From contig NZ_CP121695.1 of NCBI RefSeq assembly GCF_029761915.1, positions 1,827,501 to 1,891,500 of the forward strand: a DNA stretch of 64,000 bases, written 5' to 3'. Under the pieces are notes generated by a model. That model saw only the letters and a list, made by a program, of their open reading frames with translations, searched no databases and had not been told where the DNA came from. The stretch comes from Bradyrhizobium sp. CB1650 (GTDB lineage Bacteria; Pseudomonadota; Alphaproteobacteria; Rhizobiales; Xanthobacteraceae). Below are positions 54,621-63,615 of the stretch, piece by piece. How positions within the stretch are numbered: the first letter of the stretch is position 1; each line of letters opens with the position of its first letter. The position numbers and the translations under genes were made by a program.

Positions 54621-54992
54621 TCACTCCGCCTCCGGTTCGGGCGGCTTCTCGGCCACCTCCTCGGCCTGGACCTGCGGAGCGCCTTGCGCGCCGCGCAGAC
54701 GGATCATTGTGTCGATCACGTCGACGTCGATCTTCAGCATGTCGAGATCGTGGGTCATCTCGCGCACCTCCTGGCCCTTGCGCGCCAGCTCCTCCGAGAC
54801 ATCGACCGCCATCTTGCGTTCGGTCACGTTGCCCGGCGTGTTGACGAACAGCTTTGCGCGCATCCATTCGAGCCGCGCCCGCTGGGTGTCGCGCTCGAAC
54901 TTCTTCTCAGCGTAGCGGCGGCGTGCCTCGGCATAGGCGCCGATGAGGGCGGTTTCCGGCAGGCTCCATAATTGCTCGACCGACATGGTCAT
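54621..54992 (-). CDS. Coiled-coil hypothetical protein
   Basis: The 123-residue protein is mainly charged helix (YAEARRRYAEKKFERDTQRARLEWMRAKL in short) with a long coiled-coil stretch and an acidic tail (EEVAEKPPEPEAE). I do not recognise a family. No membrane segment or signal peptide is visible. Starts at 54992 and 54986 are both possible. It converges with the 2H phosphoesterase gene. Confidence 0.6.
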   Translation of the reverse strand: MTMSVEQLWSLPETALIGAYAEARRRYAEKKFERDTQRARLEWMRAKLFVNTPGNVTERKMAVDVSEELARKGQEVREMTHDLDMLKIDVDVIDTMIRLRGAQGAPQVQAEEVAEKPPEPEAE

Positions 54993-55132
54993 GCCGCTTC
55001 GGGTCCCAAGGCTTCGGAGAGCCTACTCTACCTCCGCCATCAGAGCCTTCCAGCCGTCAATTCTCAAGGGGGGCACGTCCGACGTGCGCTGGATATTGCG
55101 ATGGTCGGCATGCCGCGCTTGCGCCTGTGGTC

Positions 55133-55510
55133 TCACGCAAACTGCGCTAGGCCATGGCCGACGGACCAGTTCTCCTTCGGGGCATCGAGGACGTTCACGA
55201 ACACGTCCTCGGGGCGGATGCCCGGGCTTTCGCCGAGCAGGTCCGCGATCCGCCGATATAGCGCTTTCTTCTGGTCCGCGGTGCGCGTGTCGAACACGGT
55301 GATCTGGATTAGCACGGCGTCGTCGCTCCGGGTGACGCCGTAAGCGTTGCCGCAGCGGAAGTTCGCTGCCTCAAGCTCGGTGATGGTCATGAACTCGTCG
55401 CCCTCGGGCACGCTAAGTGCCTCGCGCATGGCGCGATAGAGACTGTCGAGAATCGCCTGCCGGTAGCTTTGCGGCTTTCCGGCCCGCAGCGAGATGTGAA
55501 GGAGGGGCAT
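55133..55510 (-). CDS. Tautomerase family protein
   Basis: The 125-residue protein begins MPLLHISLRAGKP, so the mature N-terminal proline (after Met removal) is the catalytic residue of the 4-oxalocrotonate tautomerase/MIF superfamily. The rest has the beta-alpha-beta pattern, with a longer C terminus. It is divergent from a TetR gene, and paired TGTCAA-type palindromes lie between them. The substrate is unknown. Confidence 0.85.
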   Translation of the reverse strand: MPLLHISLRAGKPQSYRQAILDSLYRAMREALSVPEGDEFMTITELEAANFRCGNAYGVTRSDDAVLIQITVFDTRTADQKKALYRRIADLLGESPGIRPEDVFVNVLDAPKENWSVGHGLAQFA

Positions 55511-55605
55511 CGCGAAGTCCTTTCCATGCCGGCCTGAACCGTTACGGCGCTTGCCGAGCGGCGCTCCGGCGCATTGACGAAACCGGTTCTCGGCCCCAAT
55601 TAGTT

Positions 55606-55649
55606 TTTGACACGATGTCGAGAAACCATGTTATTGACATCGTGTCAAA
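55606..55649. promoter_or_regulatory. Divergent operator between tautomerase and TetR genes
   Basis: TTTGACACGATGTC (55606-55619) and its inverted partner GACATCGTGTCAAA (55636-55649) are separated by 16 bases. Each half also has its own GACA-N3-TGTC palindrome. The spacing suits two TetR dimers. Confidence 0.75.
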
Positions 55650-55708
55650 TACTTTTGCATCGCCCCCGGCGACGGGGGCGGCACCTGTCGAGCAGGGAGG
55701 AGAGACGC

Positions 55709-56308
55709 TTGAGGCCGCGCGAGTTCGACCATGACGATGTCCTGCGCATCGCCTTCGATCAGTTCTGGCGCAAGGGCGTGCGTGGCACGTCGCTCTCGGA
55801 CATCGCCCGCGACGCCGGCGTCCAGCGCGGCAGCCTCTACAATGCCTTCGGCAGCAAGGAGGCGCTGTTCCTCCGCGCTTACGAGCGGTACGCAGGCGAT
55901 TATCTCGGCGCTGTGCAAGCGGCGCTCGGGGCCGGCACCTTGCGGAAGCGCCTGACCGCCTTCTTCGATCTGACCATCACGAACTTCCGTTCCGGCATAC
56001 CGGCTCGCGGATGCCCGACCACGCGCGGTCTGATGGAGCTTGGGTCGGCCGAAGGCGAGGGGCTGGACGAGGAGGCGCGTCGTGCCTTTGCGGACCTCGT
56101 GACGCGCATCACCACGCTGGTCGAGGACGCGCTGTCGGCCGGTGCCAAGCGAGGCGAGTTCAGCGGCGCGCCCGAGGCCGCGGCATTGCACATCGTCACC
56201 GTGACGCGAGGCCTTGCCGTGCTGGAACGCGCCTTTGGCGACGAAGCCCAGCTTCGCAAGATCGCTACCCACACGATCGATCTCGTTCTTGGTGCGACCA
56301 GGCGCTAG
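55709..56308 (+). CDS. TetR-family regulator
   Basis: The 199-residue protein has the TetR helix-turn-helix (VLRIAFDQFWRKGVRGTSLSDIARDAGVQRGSLYNAF in parts) and an alpha-helical ligand domain ending LVLGATRR. The start is a TTG at 55709 with GGGAGGAG just before it; an earlier in-frame ATG at 55607 would overlap the operator. It is divergent from the tautomerase gene and probably represses it and itself. Confidence 0.85.
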   Translation: MRPREFDHDDVLRIAFDQFWRKGVRGTSLSDIARDAGVQRGSLYNAFGSKEALFLRAYERYAGDYLGAVQAALGAGTLRKRLTAFFDLTITNFRSGIPARGCPTTRGLMELGSAEGEGLDEEARRAFADLVTRITTLVEDALSAGAKRGEFSGAPEAAALHIVTVTRGLAVLERAFGDEAQLRKIATHTIDLVLGATRR

Positions 56309-56464
56309 GCGGGCCGGGTGCCCCGCGTGCCCGCTCGTGGCGGATGCCGAGGCGCGTCGACTCGCGATCGCGGGCGCGGTGGGACCGAACCCGAATGCTT
56401 AATTCCTTGCTAAGGCGTTCGCGATAAACTGGCATATCTGCATTGCCAATTCCTGCGAGCCCCG

Positions 56465-58147
56465 ATGATTTTCTCCCGCATCAGTTTCAAGCTGGTCGTG
56501 ATCGTCGCGATCGGCCTTCTCGGCATGATCGCGCTGGCGCCGATTGCGCTCTCGACCCTGCGTGCACAGATGGTCGCCGACCGCCAGGCCAAGACGCAGC
56601 AGATGGTCGATGTCGGCTACGGCATCCTCGCGCATTACCAGAAGCTCGAAAGCGACGGGAAGCTGACGCGCGAGCAGGCGCAGGCAGCGGCCATGGCCGA
56701 GATCAAGAGCCTGCGCTACGACAAAGTCGAGTATTTCTGGATCAACGACATGGCCCCCAGGATGGTCATGCATCCGATCAAGCCCGAGCTCGACGGCAAG
56801 GATCTCTCCGGGATGAAGGATCCCGCGGGCAACGCGCTGTTCATGGGCTTCGTCGATGTCGTGAACAAGCAGGGCGCCGGCTTCTACGGCTATCTCTGGC
56901 CGAAGCCGGGATTCGAGCAACCCGTGCCGAAGATTTCCTACGTGAAGGGCTTTGCGCCCTGGGGCTGGATCATCGGCACCGGCATCTATCTCGACGACGT
57001 CGATGCCACCTTCCGCCAGAACGCGATGACGTTCGGCCTCGTGTGCCTTGTAGTGTTCGTGCTGGTGCTTGCCGCGTCGTTCGTGATCGGCCGCAGCGTC
57101 ACGCGGCCGCTCGCCGGAATCACGGCGCTGACCGAGCGTCTCGCCTCCGGCGACGGCGCGTTCGAAGTGCCCTACACGGGCCGCCGCGACGAGGTCGGAG
57201 GGCTCGCCAAGGCGCTCGCCGTGTTCAAGGACAACGCTTCTGCGGTGCGCCAGATGCACGCCGAGCAGGAGAAGCTCAAGCACGAGGCCGACGACGAGAA
57301 GCGCAAGGCGATGGCCGATCTCGCCGGCCGGTTCGAGGCCAGCGTCCAGGCGGTCGTGCGCGACGTCTTCAACGAGGCGCGCGAGATGCAGCAGGCCGCC
57401 CAGGGCATGTCGGAGACCGCGAACCGCGCGAGCGAACGTGCTTCTTTCGTCGCGAACGCCTGCCAGCAGGCCTCGAGCAACGTGCAGACCGTGGCCTCCG
57501 CCGCCGGCCAGCTATCCTCCTCGATCAGCGAGATCAGCCAGCGCGTCGCGCAGGCCGCAGAGGTCGCCGACAAGGCGGCCGCTGACGGCCAGCGTACCAA
57601 TGACACCGTGCAGGGTCTTGCCGCCGCCGCGCACAAGATCGGCGAGGTCATCGACCTCATCAACCAGATCGCCTCGCAGACCAACCTGCTCGCCCTCAAC
57701 GCCACCATCGAAGCGGCGCGTGCCGGCGAAGCCGGCAAGGGGTTTGCGGTGGTCGCGAGCGAGGTGAAGTCGCTCGCGAGCCAGACCGCCAAGGCGACCG
57801 ACGAGATCGGCGCGCAGATCTCGGCGATCCAGACCGAGACCCGTCAGGTGGTCGGCAACATCGAGAGCATCCGCACCACCATCATGGAGGTCAACGAGAT
57901 CTCCTCGTCGATCGCGGCTGCCGTCGAGGAGCAGGGCGCGGCCACGCAGGCGATCGCGCACAGCGTGCAGGAGGCGGCGTCCGGCACCAACCAAGTCTCG
58001 CAGAACATCTCCGGCGTGACCGATGCGACCTCGGAAACCGGCCATGCCGCCGGCCTCGTACTGCAATCGAGCGGCCGGCTCACGCACAAGCTGCAGTCGC
58101 TGCAGGACGAGGTCAGCGCGTTCGTTGCCGGCGTGCGCGCGGCGTAA
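56465..58147 (+). CDS. Methyl-accepting chemotaxis protein with single Cache domain
   Basis: The 560-residue receptor has a first membrane helix (about residues 9-29), a periplasmic sCache_2-type domain (VDVGYGILAHYQKLESDG, YFWINDMAPRMVMHP, GFYGYLWPKPG), a second helix (about 190-210), a HAMP linker (about 213-265) and a signalling domain ending in the hairpin tip EVKSLASQTAKATDEI. Cache domains bind small ligands such as organic acids. It lacks the C-terminal NWETF-like tether. No che genes are near. Confidence 0.92.
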   Translation: MIFSRISFKLVVIVAIGLLGMIALAPIALSTLRAQMVADRQAKTQQMVDVGYGILAHYQKLESDGKLTREQAQAAAMAEIKSLRYDKVEYFWINDMAPRMVMHPIKPELDGKDLSGMKDPAGNALFMGFVDVVNKQGAGFYGYLWPKPGFEQPVPKISYVKGFAPWGWIIGTGIYLDDVDATFRQNAMTFGLVCLVVFVLVLAASFVIGRSVTRPLAGITALTERLASGDGAFEVPYTGRRDEVGGLAKALAVFKDNASAVRQMHAEQEKLKHEADDEKRKAMADLAGRFEASVQAVVRDVFNEAREMQQAAQGMSETANRASERASFVANACQQASSNVQTVASAAGQLSSSISEISQRVAQAAEVADKAAADGQRTNDTVQGLAAAAHKIGEVIDLINQIASQTNLLALNATIEAARAGEAGKGFAVVASEVKSLASQTAKATDEIGAQISAIQTETRQVVGNIESIRTTIMEVNEISSSIAAAVEEQGAATQAIAHSVQEAASGTNQVSQNISGVTDATSETGHAAGLVLQSSGRLTHKLQSLQDEVSAFVAGVRAA

Positions 58148-58310
58148 CGCAAGCCTGCGCGACCTCTTGCTTTTTCCGCGTCACGGCATCGGCCGTGATG
58201 CGGAAGCACTGTTTTTCTTGACATGAAGTCTGCCGTGCTCGACCTGTAACGACGTCGATCGATGGACGCGCGTGCCCTCGCGAAAAGAAAAGCAATACGG
58301 GAAAGACGTC

Positions 58311-60035
58311 ATGAGCGCAGGCCTCAACGAGAAGGATTACCTCGCCACCTTGCGCGGCCTGTGGGACAGGGCGTGGCCGAAGGGCATGCCGCGCTCGCCG
58401 AACTATCTGCACGGCGAAGTTCCCCTGACGGAATATCTGCGCGCCTGGGCGAAGCAGAGCCCGGATCGTCCCGCGGTGATCTTCTACGGCCACGTCACCA
58501 CCTATGCCGATCTCGACCGGCAGAGCGACCGCTTTGCGGCGCTGTTGCAGGCGAAGGGCGTCGGCAAGGGCGACCGCGTTGCGGTCTTCCTGCCGAACTG
58601 TCCGCAATTCCACATCGTGTTCTTCGGCATCCTGAAGCTCGGCGCGATCCACGTTCCGGTAAGCCCGCTGTCGCGCGCCTTCGAGCTGTCCTACGAGTTG
58701 AATGATACCCAGGCCGAGGTGATCGTGGCGCTGGACCAGCTCGTGCCGGTCGTCGAGCAGGTGAGGAGCGAGGTGCGCCTGCGCGAGATCATCGTCACCA
58801 GCTTTGCCGAGGTCGTGCCGGCAGAGCCGACGTTCCCCACGCCCGACTCGATCCGCATGCCGCGCGTGGCGGTGCCCGGCGCGACCGACTTGTTGCCCGC
58901 GCTCGCCGCGATGCCGGCGCCGACGCCGCTGCCGTCGCCTGGCCTCGATGAGGTCGCGGCGCTCAATTACACCGGCGGCACGACGGGCATGCCCAAGGGC
59001 TGCGTCCATACTCACCGCGACATGGTCTACACGGCTGCCGCCAACTACGGCATCTCGGTCCTGTCGGACGAGAGCAGCGTGTTTCTGTCGTTCTTCCCGG
59101 AGTTCTGGATCGCCGGTGAGAATTTCGGCTTGATCTTCCCGCTGTTCTCCGGCGGGACGCTGGTGCTGCTGGCGCGGTGGGATGCGGTCGGCGCGATGGC
59201 CGCGATCGACAAGTACAAGGTCACGATCACGGCGATGCCGGTCGACGGTGCGGTCGAGCTGATGGGCCACCCGCGCTGGAGCGAGTTCGACCTGTCGTCG
59301 CTGAAGCAGGTACGCGTCGTCTCCTTCGTCAAGAAGCTCAACGCCGACTATCGCAAGCGCTGGAAGGATCTCACCGGCACGATCCTGATGGAGGCGGCCT
59401 GGGGCATGACGGAGACCCACACGTCCAACACCTTCACCGCCGGCTTCCAGGACGACGATTTCGATCTCGACAATCAGCCGATCTTCGTCGGACTGCCGGT
59501 CCCCGGCGCCGAGTTCAAGATCACCGATTTCGAGACTGGCGCGCTATTGCCGCTCGGCGCCGAAGGCGAGATCCGCGTGCGCACGCCGTCGTTGCTCAAG
59601 AGCTACTGGAACAAGCCGGAAGCGACCGCGGAGTCGCTGGTCGATGGATGGCTGCGCACCGGTGACATCGGCACCATCGACAAGGACGGCTTCCTGCACT
59701 TCCTCGGCCGCCGCAAGGAGATGCTGAAGGTCAAGGGCATGAGCGTCTTCCCGCCGGAGATCGAAGCGCTACTCGGGCAGCATCCGAAGGTGCTGGGCTC
59801 GGGCGTGGTCGGGCGCGATGATCCCGACAAGGGACAGGTGCCGGTGGCCTACATCCAGCTCAAGCCGGAGGCGGTCGGCACCATCTCCGCGGAGGATCTG
59901 CGCGCCTGGTGCGCCGAGCGCATGGCCGTCTACAAGATCCCGGAAGTGCGCATCATCGAAGCCCTGCCCCTGACCGCGACGGGCAAGGTGAAGAAGCAGG
60001 ACCTCGATCCAAACCGCCTGCGGCAGTCTGAGTGA
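58311..60035 (+). CDS. Acyl-CoA synthetase of the carboxylase operon
   Basis: The 574-residue AMP-dependent enzyme has LNYTGGTTGMPKGCVHTH, the later WGMTETHTSNTF and the terminal PLTATGKVKKQDL with the catalytic Lys. Its product would be the acyl-CoA used by the carboxylase encoded eight bases downstream. The start is ATG 58311; an in-frame GTG at 58272 is less likely. The acid it activates is not known. Together with the next gene it forms an activate-then-carboxylate pair. Confidence 0.88.
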   Translation: MSAGLNEKDYLATLRGLWDRAWPKGMPRSPNYLHGEVPLTEYLRAWAKQSPDRPAVIFYGHVTTYADLDRQSDRFAALLQAKGVGKGDRVAVFLPNCPQFHIVFFGILKLGAIHVPVSPLSRAFELSYELNDTQAEVIVALDQLVPVVEQVRSEVRLREIIVTSFAEVVPAEPTFPTPDSIRMPRVAVPGATDLLPALAAMPAPTPLPSPGLDEVAALNYTGGTTGMPKGCVHTHRDMVYTAAANYGISVLSDESSVFLSFFPEFWIAGENFGLIFPLFSGGTLVLLARWDAVGAMAAIDKYKVTITAMPVDGAVELMGHPRWSEFDLSSLKQVRVVSFVKKLNADYRKRWKDLTGTILMEAAWGMTETHTSNTFTAGFQDDDFDLDNQPIFVGLPVPGAEFKITDFETGALLPLGAEGEIRVRTPSLLKSYWNKPEATAESLVDGWLRTGDIGTIDKDGFLHFLGRRKEMLKVKGMSVFPPEIEALLGQHPKVLGSGVVGRDDPDKGQVPVAYIQLKPEAVGTISAEDLRAWCAERMAVYKIPEVRIIEALPLTATGKVKKQDLDPNRLRQSE

Positions 60036-60043
60036 GAGACCTC

Positions 60044-63000
60044 ATGTCGTTCAAAAAGCTCCTGATCGCCAATCGCGGTGAGATCGCCATCCGCATCGTC
60101 CGTGCCGCGGCCGACGCCGGCATTGCGACGGTCGCGATCCATCCCGCCGACGATGCGCTGTCGCTGCATGTTCGCGTCGCGGATGAGGCGATTGAAATTC
60201 CGGGCCGCGGCGCGCGGGCCTATCTCGATATCGAGGCAGTAGTGAAGGCTGCGAAGGCGAGGGGCTGCGATGCCGTGCATCCCGGCTACGGTTTCCTCAG
60301 CGAGAACTCGGCGTTCGCGAAGGCCTGCGCTGACGCCAGCATCACTTTTGTCGGACCGAAGATTGCTGCGCTCGAACTGTTCGGTGACAAGGTCGCGGCC
60401 CGCCAACTCGCGAAGCGTTGCGGCGTGCCGATCATTGCCGGCACCAGCGGCCCCTCGTTGCTGGAGGAGATCACGGCGTTCTTTGCGTCGCTCGGCGGCA
60501 ATGCGGCGATCGTGATCAAGGCGATGGCCGGCGGCGGTGGCCGCGGCATGCGGGTGGTGGAGAATGCAGCCGATCTCGCTGAGGCCTATGCGCGCTGCCA
60601 GTCCGAGGCGAAGGCCGCATTCGGCTTCGACGGCGTCTATGCCGAGCGGCTGATCCGGCAGGCGCGTCACATCGAGGTGCAGATCATCGGCGACCATCAC
60701 GGCGCCATCTCTCATCTCTGCGAGCGTGAATGCACGATCCAGCGCCGGCACCAGAAGCTGATCGAGGTGGCGCCGAGCCCTTCGCTGAGCGAGCCCGTGC
60801 GCGGCCGCATCATCGAGGCGGCGAAGCAGCTTGCGGCTGCGGCATCATACGACAATCTCGGCACTTTCGAGTTCCTGGTCGACGGCAGCGCCGACGACAG
60901 CTTCGCCTTCATCGAGGCCAATCCGCGGCTCCAGGTCGAGCATACTGTCACCGAGGAAGTGCTGGGCGTCGACCTCGTCCGCGCCCAGCTCGCGGTGTCC
61001 GCGGGCGCCTCGCTGGCCTCGCTCGGCCTGTCGCAGGATGCGATCCCGAAGCCGCGCGGCCATGCCATGCAGCTTCGCGTCAACATGGAGACGCTGGACG
61101 AGACTGGTGCGACGCATCCGACCGGCGGCGTGCTCGCCGTGTTCGAGCCGCCGTCGGGACCGGGGGTTCGCGTCGATAGCTTCGGCTATGCCGGCTACAA
61201 GACCAGCGCCGCCTTCGATTCTCTGCTGGCAAAGGTCATCGTGCATACGCCCGGCGAAACCTGGCATGACGTGGTGGCCAAGGCCTCGCGCGCGCTGCGC
61301 GAGTTCCGGATCGATGGCGTCGTCACCAACATCGCCTTCCTCCAGGCAGTGCTGGCACATCCCGATTTCCGGACCAACCGGATCGCGACCGATTTCATCG
61401 ATCGTAACATCGGCAAGCTGGTGGAGGCGGCCGATGGCGCGGCAAGGCCGCTCTACTTTGCCGCGACCGAGCGGACCGGCGATCCCGGCGCTGAGGCGCA
61501 CATCGCGCAGGAGGTGCCTGAAGGGACGGTCATGGTTGCCGCGCCCTTGCAGGGGACGATCGTCACCATCCAGGTGAAGCAAGGCGAGATCGTGCGCCCC
61601 GGCCAGCAGCTCGCTGTGATCGAATCCATGAAGATGGAGCATCTGGTCATGGCCGAGCAGGGCGGCCGGGTCATGAAGCTCGTCGCTGGCGACGGCATCA
61701 CGCTGATGCATGGCGAGCCGATCATGTATCTCGAGCCGCTCGACGTCGCGGCCGATGCGTCGGCCGCGGAGGCCGATATCGATCTCGACCATATCCGCTC
61801 CGATCTCGCCGAGCTGATCGCACGCCAGGCCAACACACTCGACGAGAACCGCCCGGCCTCGGTCGAGCGCCGCCGCAACACCAACCAGCGCACCGCGCGC
61901 GAGAACGTCGCCCAGCTCGTCGATGACGGCTCCTTCATGGAATATGGCAGCCTCGCCATCGCGGCGCAGCGCCGTCGCCGCAAGCTCGACGACCTCATCA
62001 AGAACACGCCGGCCGACGGCCTCATCATGGGCGTTGGCACCGTCAACGCCGACAAGTTCGGCGCCGACGGCGGGCGCTGCATCGTCGTGGCCTATGACTA
62101 CACCGTGCTCGCGGGCACGCAGGGCCACATGAACCACAAGAAGATCGACCGCATGCTGACGCTGGCGGAAGACTGGCATGTCCCGCTGGTGTTTTATGCC
62201 GAAGGCGGCGGCGGCCGGCCCGGCGATACCGACCGGCTCGGCATGACCGGCCTCGACGGTCCGTCCTTCGTGCAATTCGCAAGGCTCTCCGGCCTCGTGC
62301 CGGTGATCGGCGTCGTCTCCGGCTATTGCTTTGCGGGCAACGCCGCGATGCTCGGCTGCTGTGACGTCATCATTGCCACCAAGAACGCCTCGATCGGCAT
62401 GGGCGGCCCCGCCATGATTGAAGGCGGCGGGCTCGGCGTCTATCATCCGGCCGAGGTCGGCCCGGTATCATTCCAGGCGCCGAACGGCGTCATCGACATT
62501 CTCGTCGAGGACGAGGAGGAGGCGACGCGGGTCGCGCAGAAATATCTGTCCTATTTCCAGGGCGCGGTGACCGACTGGCAGGCCGCCGATCAGCGCCTGC
62601 TGCGCCGTGCGATTCCGGAGAACCGCCTGCGCGTCTACGACATCCGCAGCGTGATCGACCTCATCGCGGACACGGACTCCGTGCTGGAGCTGCGCCGTGA
62701 CTACGGCGTCGGCATGATCACCGCGCTGATCCGCATCGAGGGCAAGCCGTTCGGCTTGATCGCCAACAATCCGCGCCACCTCGGCGGCGCGATCGATGCC
62801 GATGCCGGCGACAAGGCCGCGCGCTTCCTCCAGCTCTGCGACGCCTTCGATCTTCCGATCGTCTCGCTCTGCGACACGCCCGGCTTCATGGTCGGGCCCG
62901 AAGCGGAGAAGACCGCGATCGTCCGCCACGTCTCGCGCATGTTCGTCAACGGTGCGAGCCTCACCGTGCCGCTGTTCGGCATCGTGCTGCGCAAGGGCTA

Positions 63001-63349
63001 TGGGTTAGGGGCGCAGTCGATGATCGGCGGCGGCTTCCACGCCTCCTTCTTCACCGCGGCCTGGCCGACCGGCGAGTTCGGCGGCATGGGTCTGGAAGGC
63101 TATGTCCGCCTCGGCTTCCGCAAGGAGATGGAGGCGATCGCCGATCCTGTCGAGCGCGAGACCTACTATCGCAACAAGGTCGCCGAGCTCTATGCCAACG
63201 GCAAGGCGGTCTCGATCGCCTCCGTGTTCGAGATCGACAACGTCATCGACCCTGCCGAGACACGCCGATGGATCATGGCTGGCCTGCGCTCCGTGCCAAA
63301 GCCGCCGCCGCGAACGGAGAAGAAGCGGCCCTGCATCGATACGTGGTGA
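60044..63349 (+). CDS. Single-chain acyl-CoA carboxylase (BC-BCCP-CT)
   Basis: The 1101-residue protein holds all carboxylase parts in one chain. The biotin carboxylase begins SFKKLLIANRGEIAIRI and has MAGGGGRGM (ATP-grasp) and EANPRLQVEHTVTEE. The biotinyl domain has VIESMKMEHLVMA with the biotin Lys at about residue 530. The carboxyltransferase follows from about 600, with GYCFAGNAAMLG and GGFHASFFTAAWP. This layout matches the single-chain long-chain acyl-CoA carboxylases reported from alphaproteobacteria and mycobacteria. It starts eight bases after the acyl-CoA synthetase, in one operon. Confidence 0.9.
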   Translation: MSFKKLLIANRGEIAIRIVRAAADAGIATVAIHPADDALSLHVRVADEAIEIPGRGARAYLDIEAVVKAAKARGCDAVHPGYGFLSENSAFAKACADASITFVGPKIAALELFGDKVAARQLAKRCGVPIIAGTSGPSLLEEITAFFASLGGNAAIVIKAMAGGGGRGMRVVENAADLAEAYARCQSEAKAAFGFDGVYAERLIRQARHIEVQIIGDHHGAISHLCERECTIQRRHQKLIEVAPSPSLSEPVRGRIIEAAKQLAAAASYDNLGTFEFLVDGSADDSFAFIEANPRLQVEHTVTEEVLGVDLVRAQLAVSAGASLASLGLSQDAIPKPRGHAMQLRVNMETLDETGATHPTGGVLAVFEPPSGPGVRVDSFGYAGYKTSAAFDSLLAKVIVHTPGETWHDVVAKASRALREFRIDGVVTNIAFLQAVLAHPDFRTNRIATDFIDRNIGKLVEAADGAARPLYFAATERTGDPGAEAHIAQEVPEGTVMVAAPLQGTIVTIQVKQGEIVRPGQQLAVIESMKMEHLVMAEQGGRVMKLVAGDGITLMHGEPIMYLEPLDVAADASAAEADIDLDHIRSDLAELIARQANTLDENRPASVERRRNTNQRTARENVAQLVDDGSFMEYGSLAIAAQRRRRKLDDLIKNTPADGLIMGVGTVNADKFGADGGRCIVVAYDYTVLAGTQGHMNHKKIDRMLTLAEDWHVPLVFYAEGGGGRPGDTDRLGMTGLDGPSFVQFARLSGLVPVIGVVSGYCFAGNAAMLGCCDVIIATKNASIGMGGPAMIEGGGLGVYHPAEVGPVSFQAPNGVIDILVEDEEEATRVAQKYLSYFQGAVTDWQAADQRLLRRAIPENRLRVYDIRSVIDLIADTDSVLELRRDYGVGMITALIRIEGKPFGLIANNPRHLGGAIDADAGDKAARFLQLCDAFDLPIVSLCDTPGFMVGPEAEKTAIVRHVSRMFVNGASLTVPLFGIVLRKGYGLGAQSMIGGGFHASFFTAAWPTGEFGGMGLEGYVRLGFRKEMEAIADPVERETYYRNKVAELYANGKAVSIASVFEIDNVIDPAETRRWIMAGLRSVPKPPPRTEKKRPCIDTW

Positions 63350-63399
63350 GGGCGGCGCAGCAATTTAGGCGGTTGAGTAGTTCGCAAACTGCTGCCGCT

Positions 63400-63522
63400 C
63401 GTCATGCCCGGGCTTATCCCGGGCATCCACGTTCTTTCGCGCCTGCGGCAAGACGTGGATGGCCCGGACATAGGCGAGCGGAAGCGACGCCGTCCTTCGG
63501 GCGGCTATGCCCGGCCATGACG
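63400..63522. repeat. Interspersed repeat, family B, copy 3
   Basis: CGTCATGCCCGGGCTTATC at the left, GATGGCCCGGACATAGGCGA inside, and CCCGGCCATGACG at the right. It separates the carboxylase from the next gene. Confidence 0.8.
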
Positions 63523-63615
63523 ACAGTGTGCCAAGCGTCTGTTCCCGGTTCCCGATTGACATCCCCGCCTGCGATGCCAGACTTTGCACAATAATACAGG
63601 GTGGAGACGTCCGCG

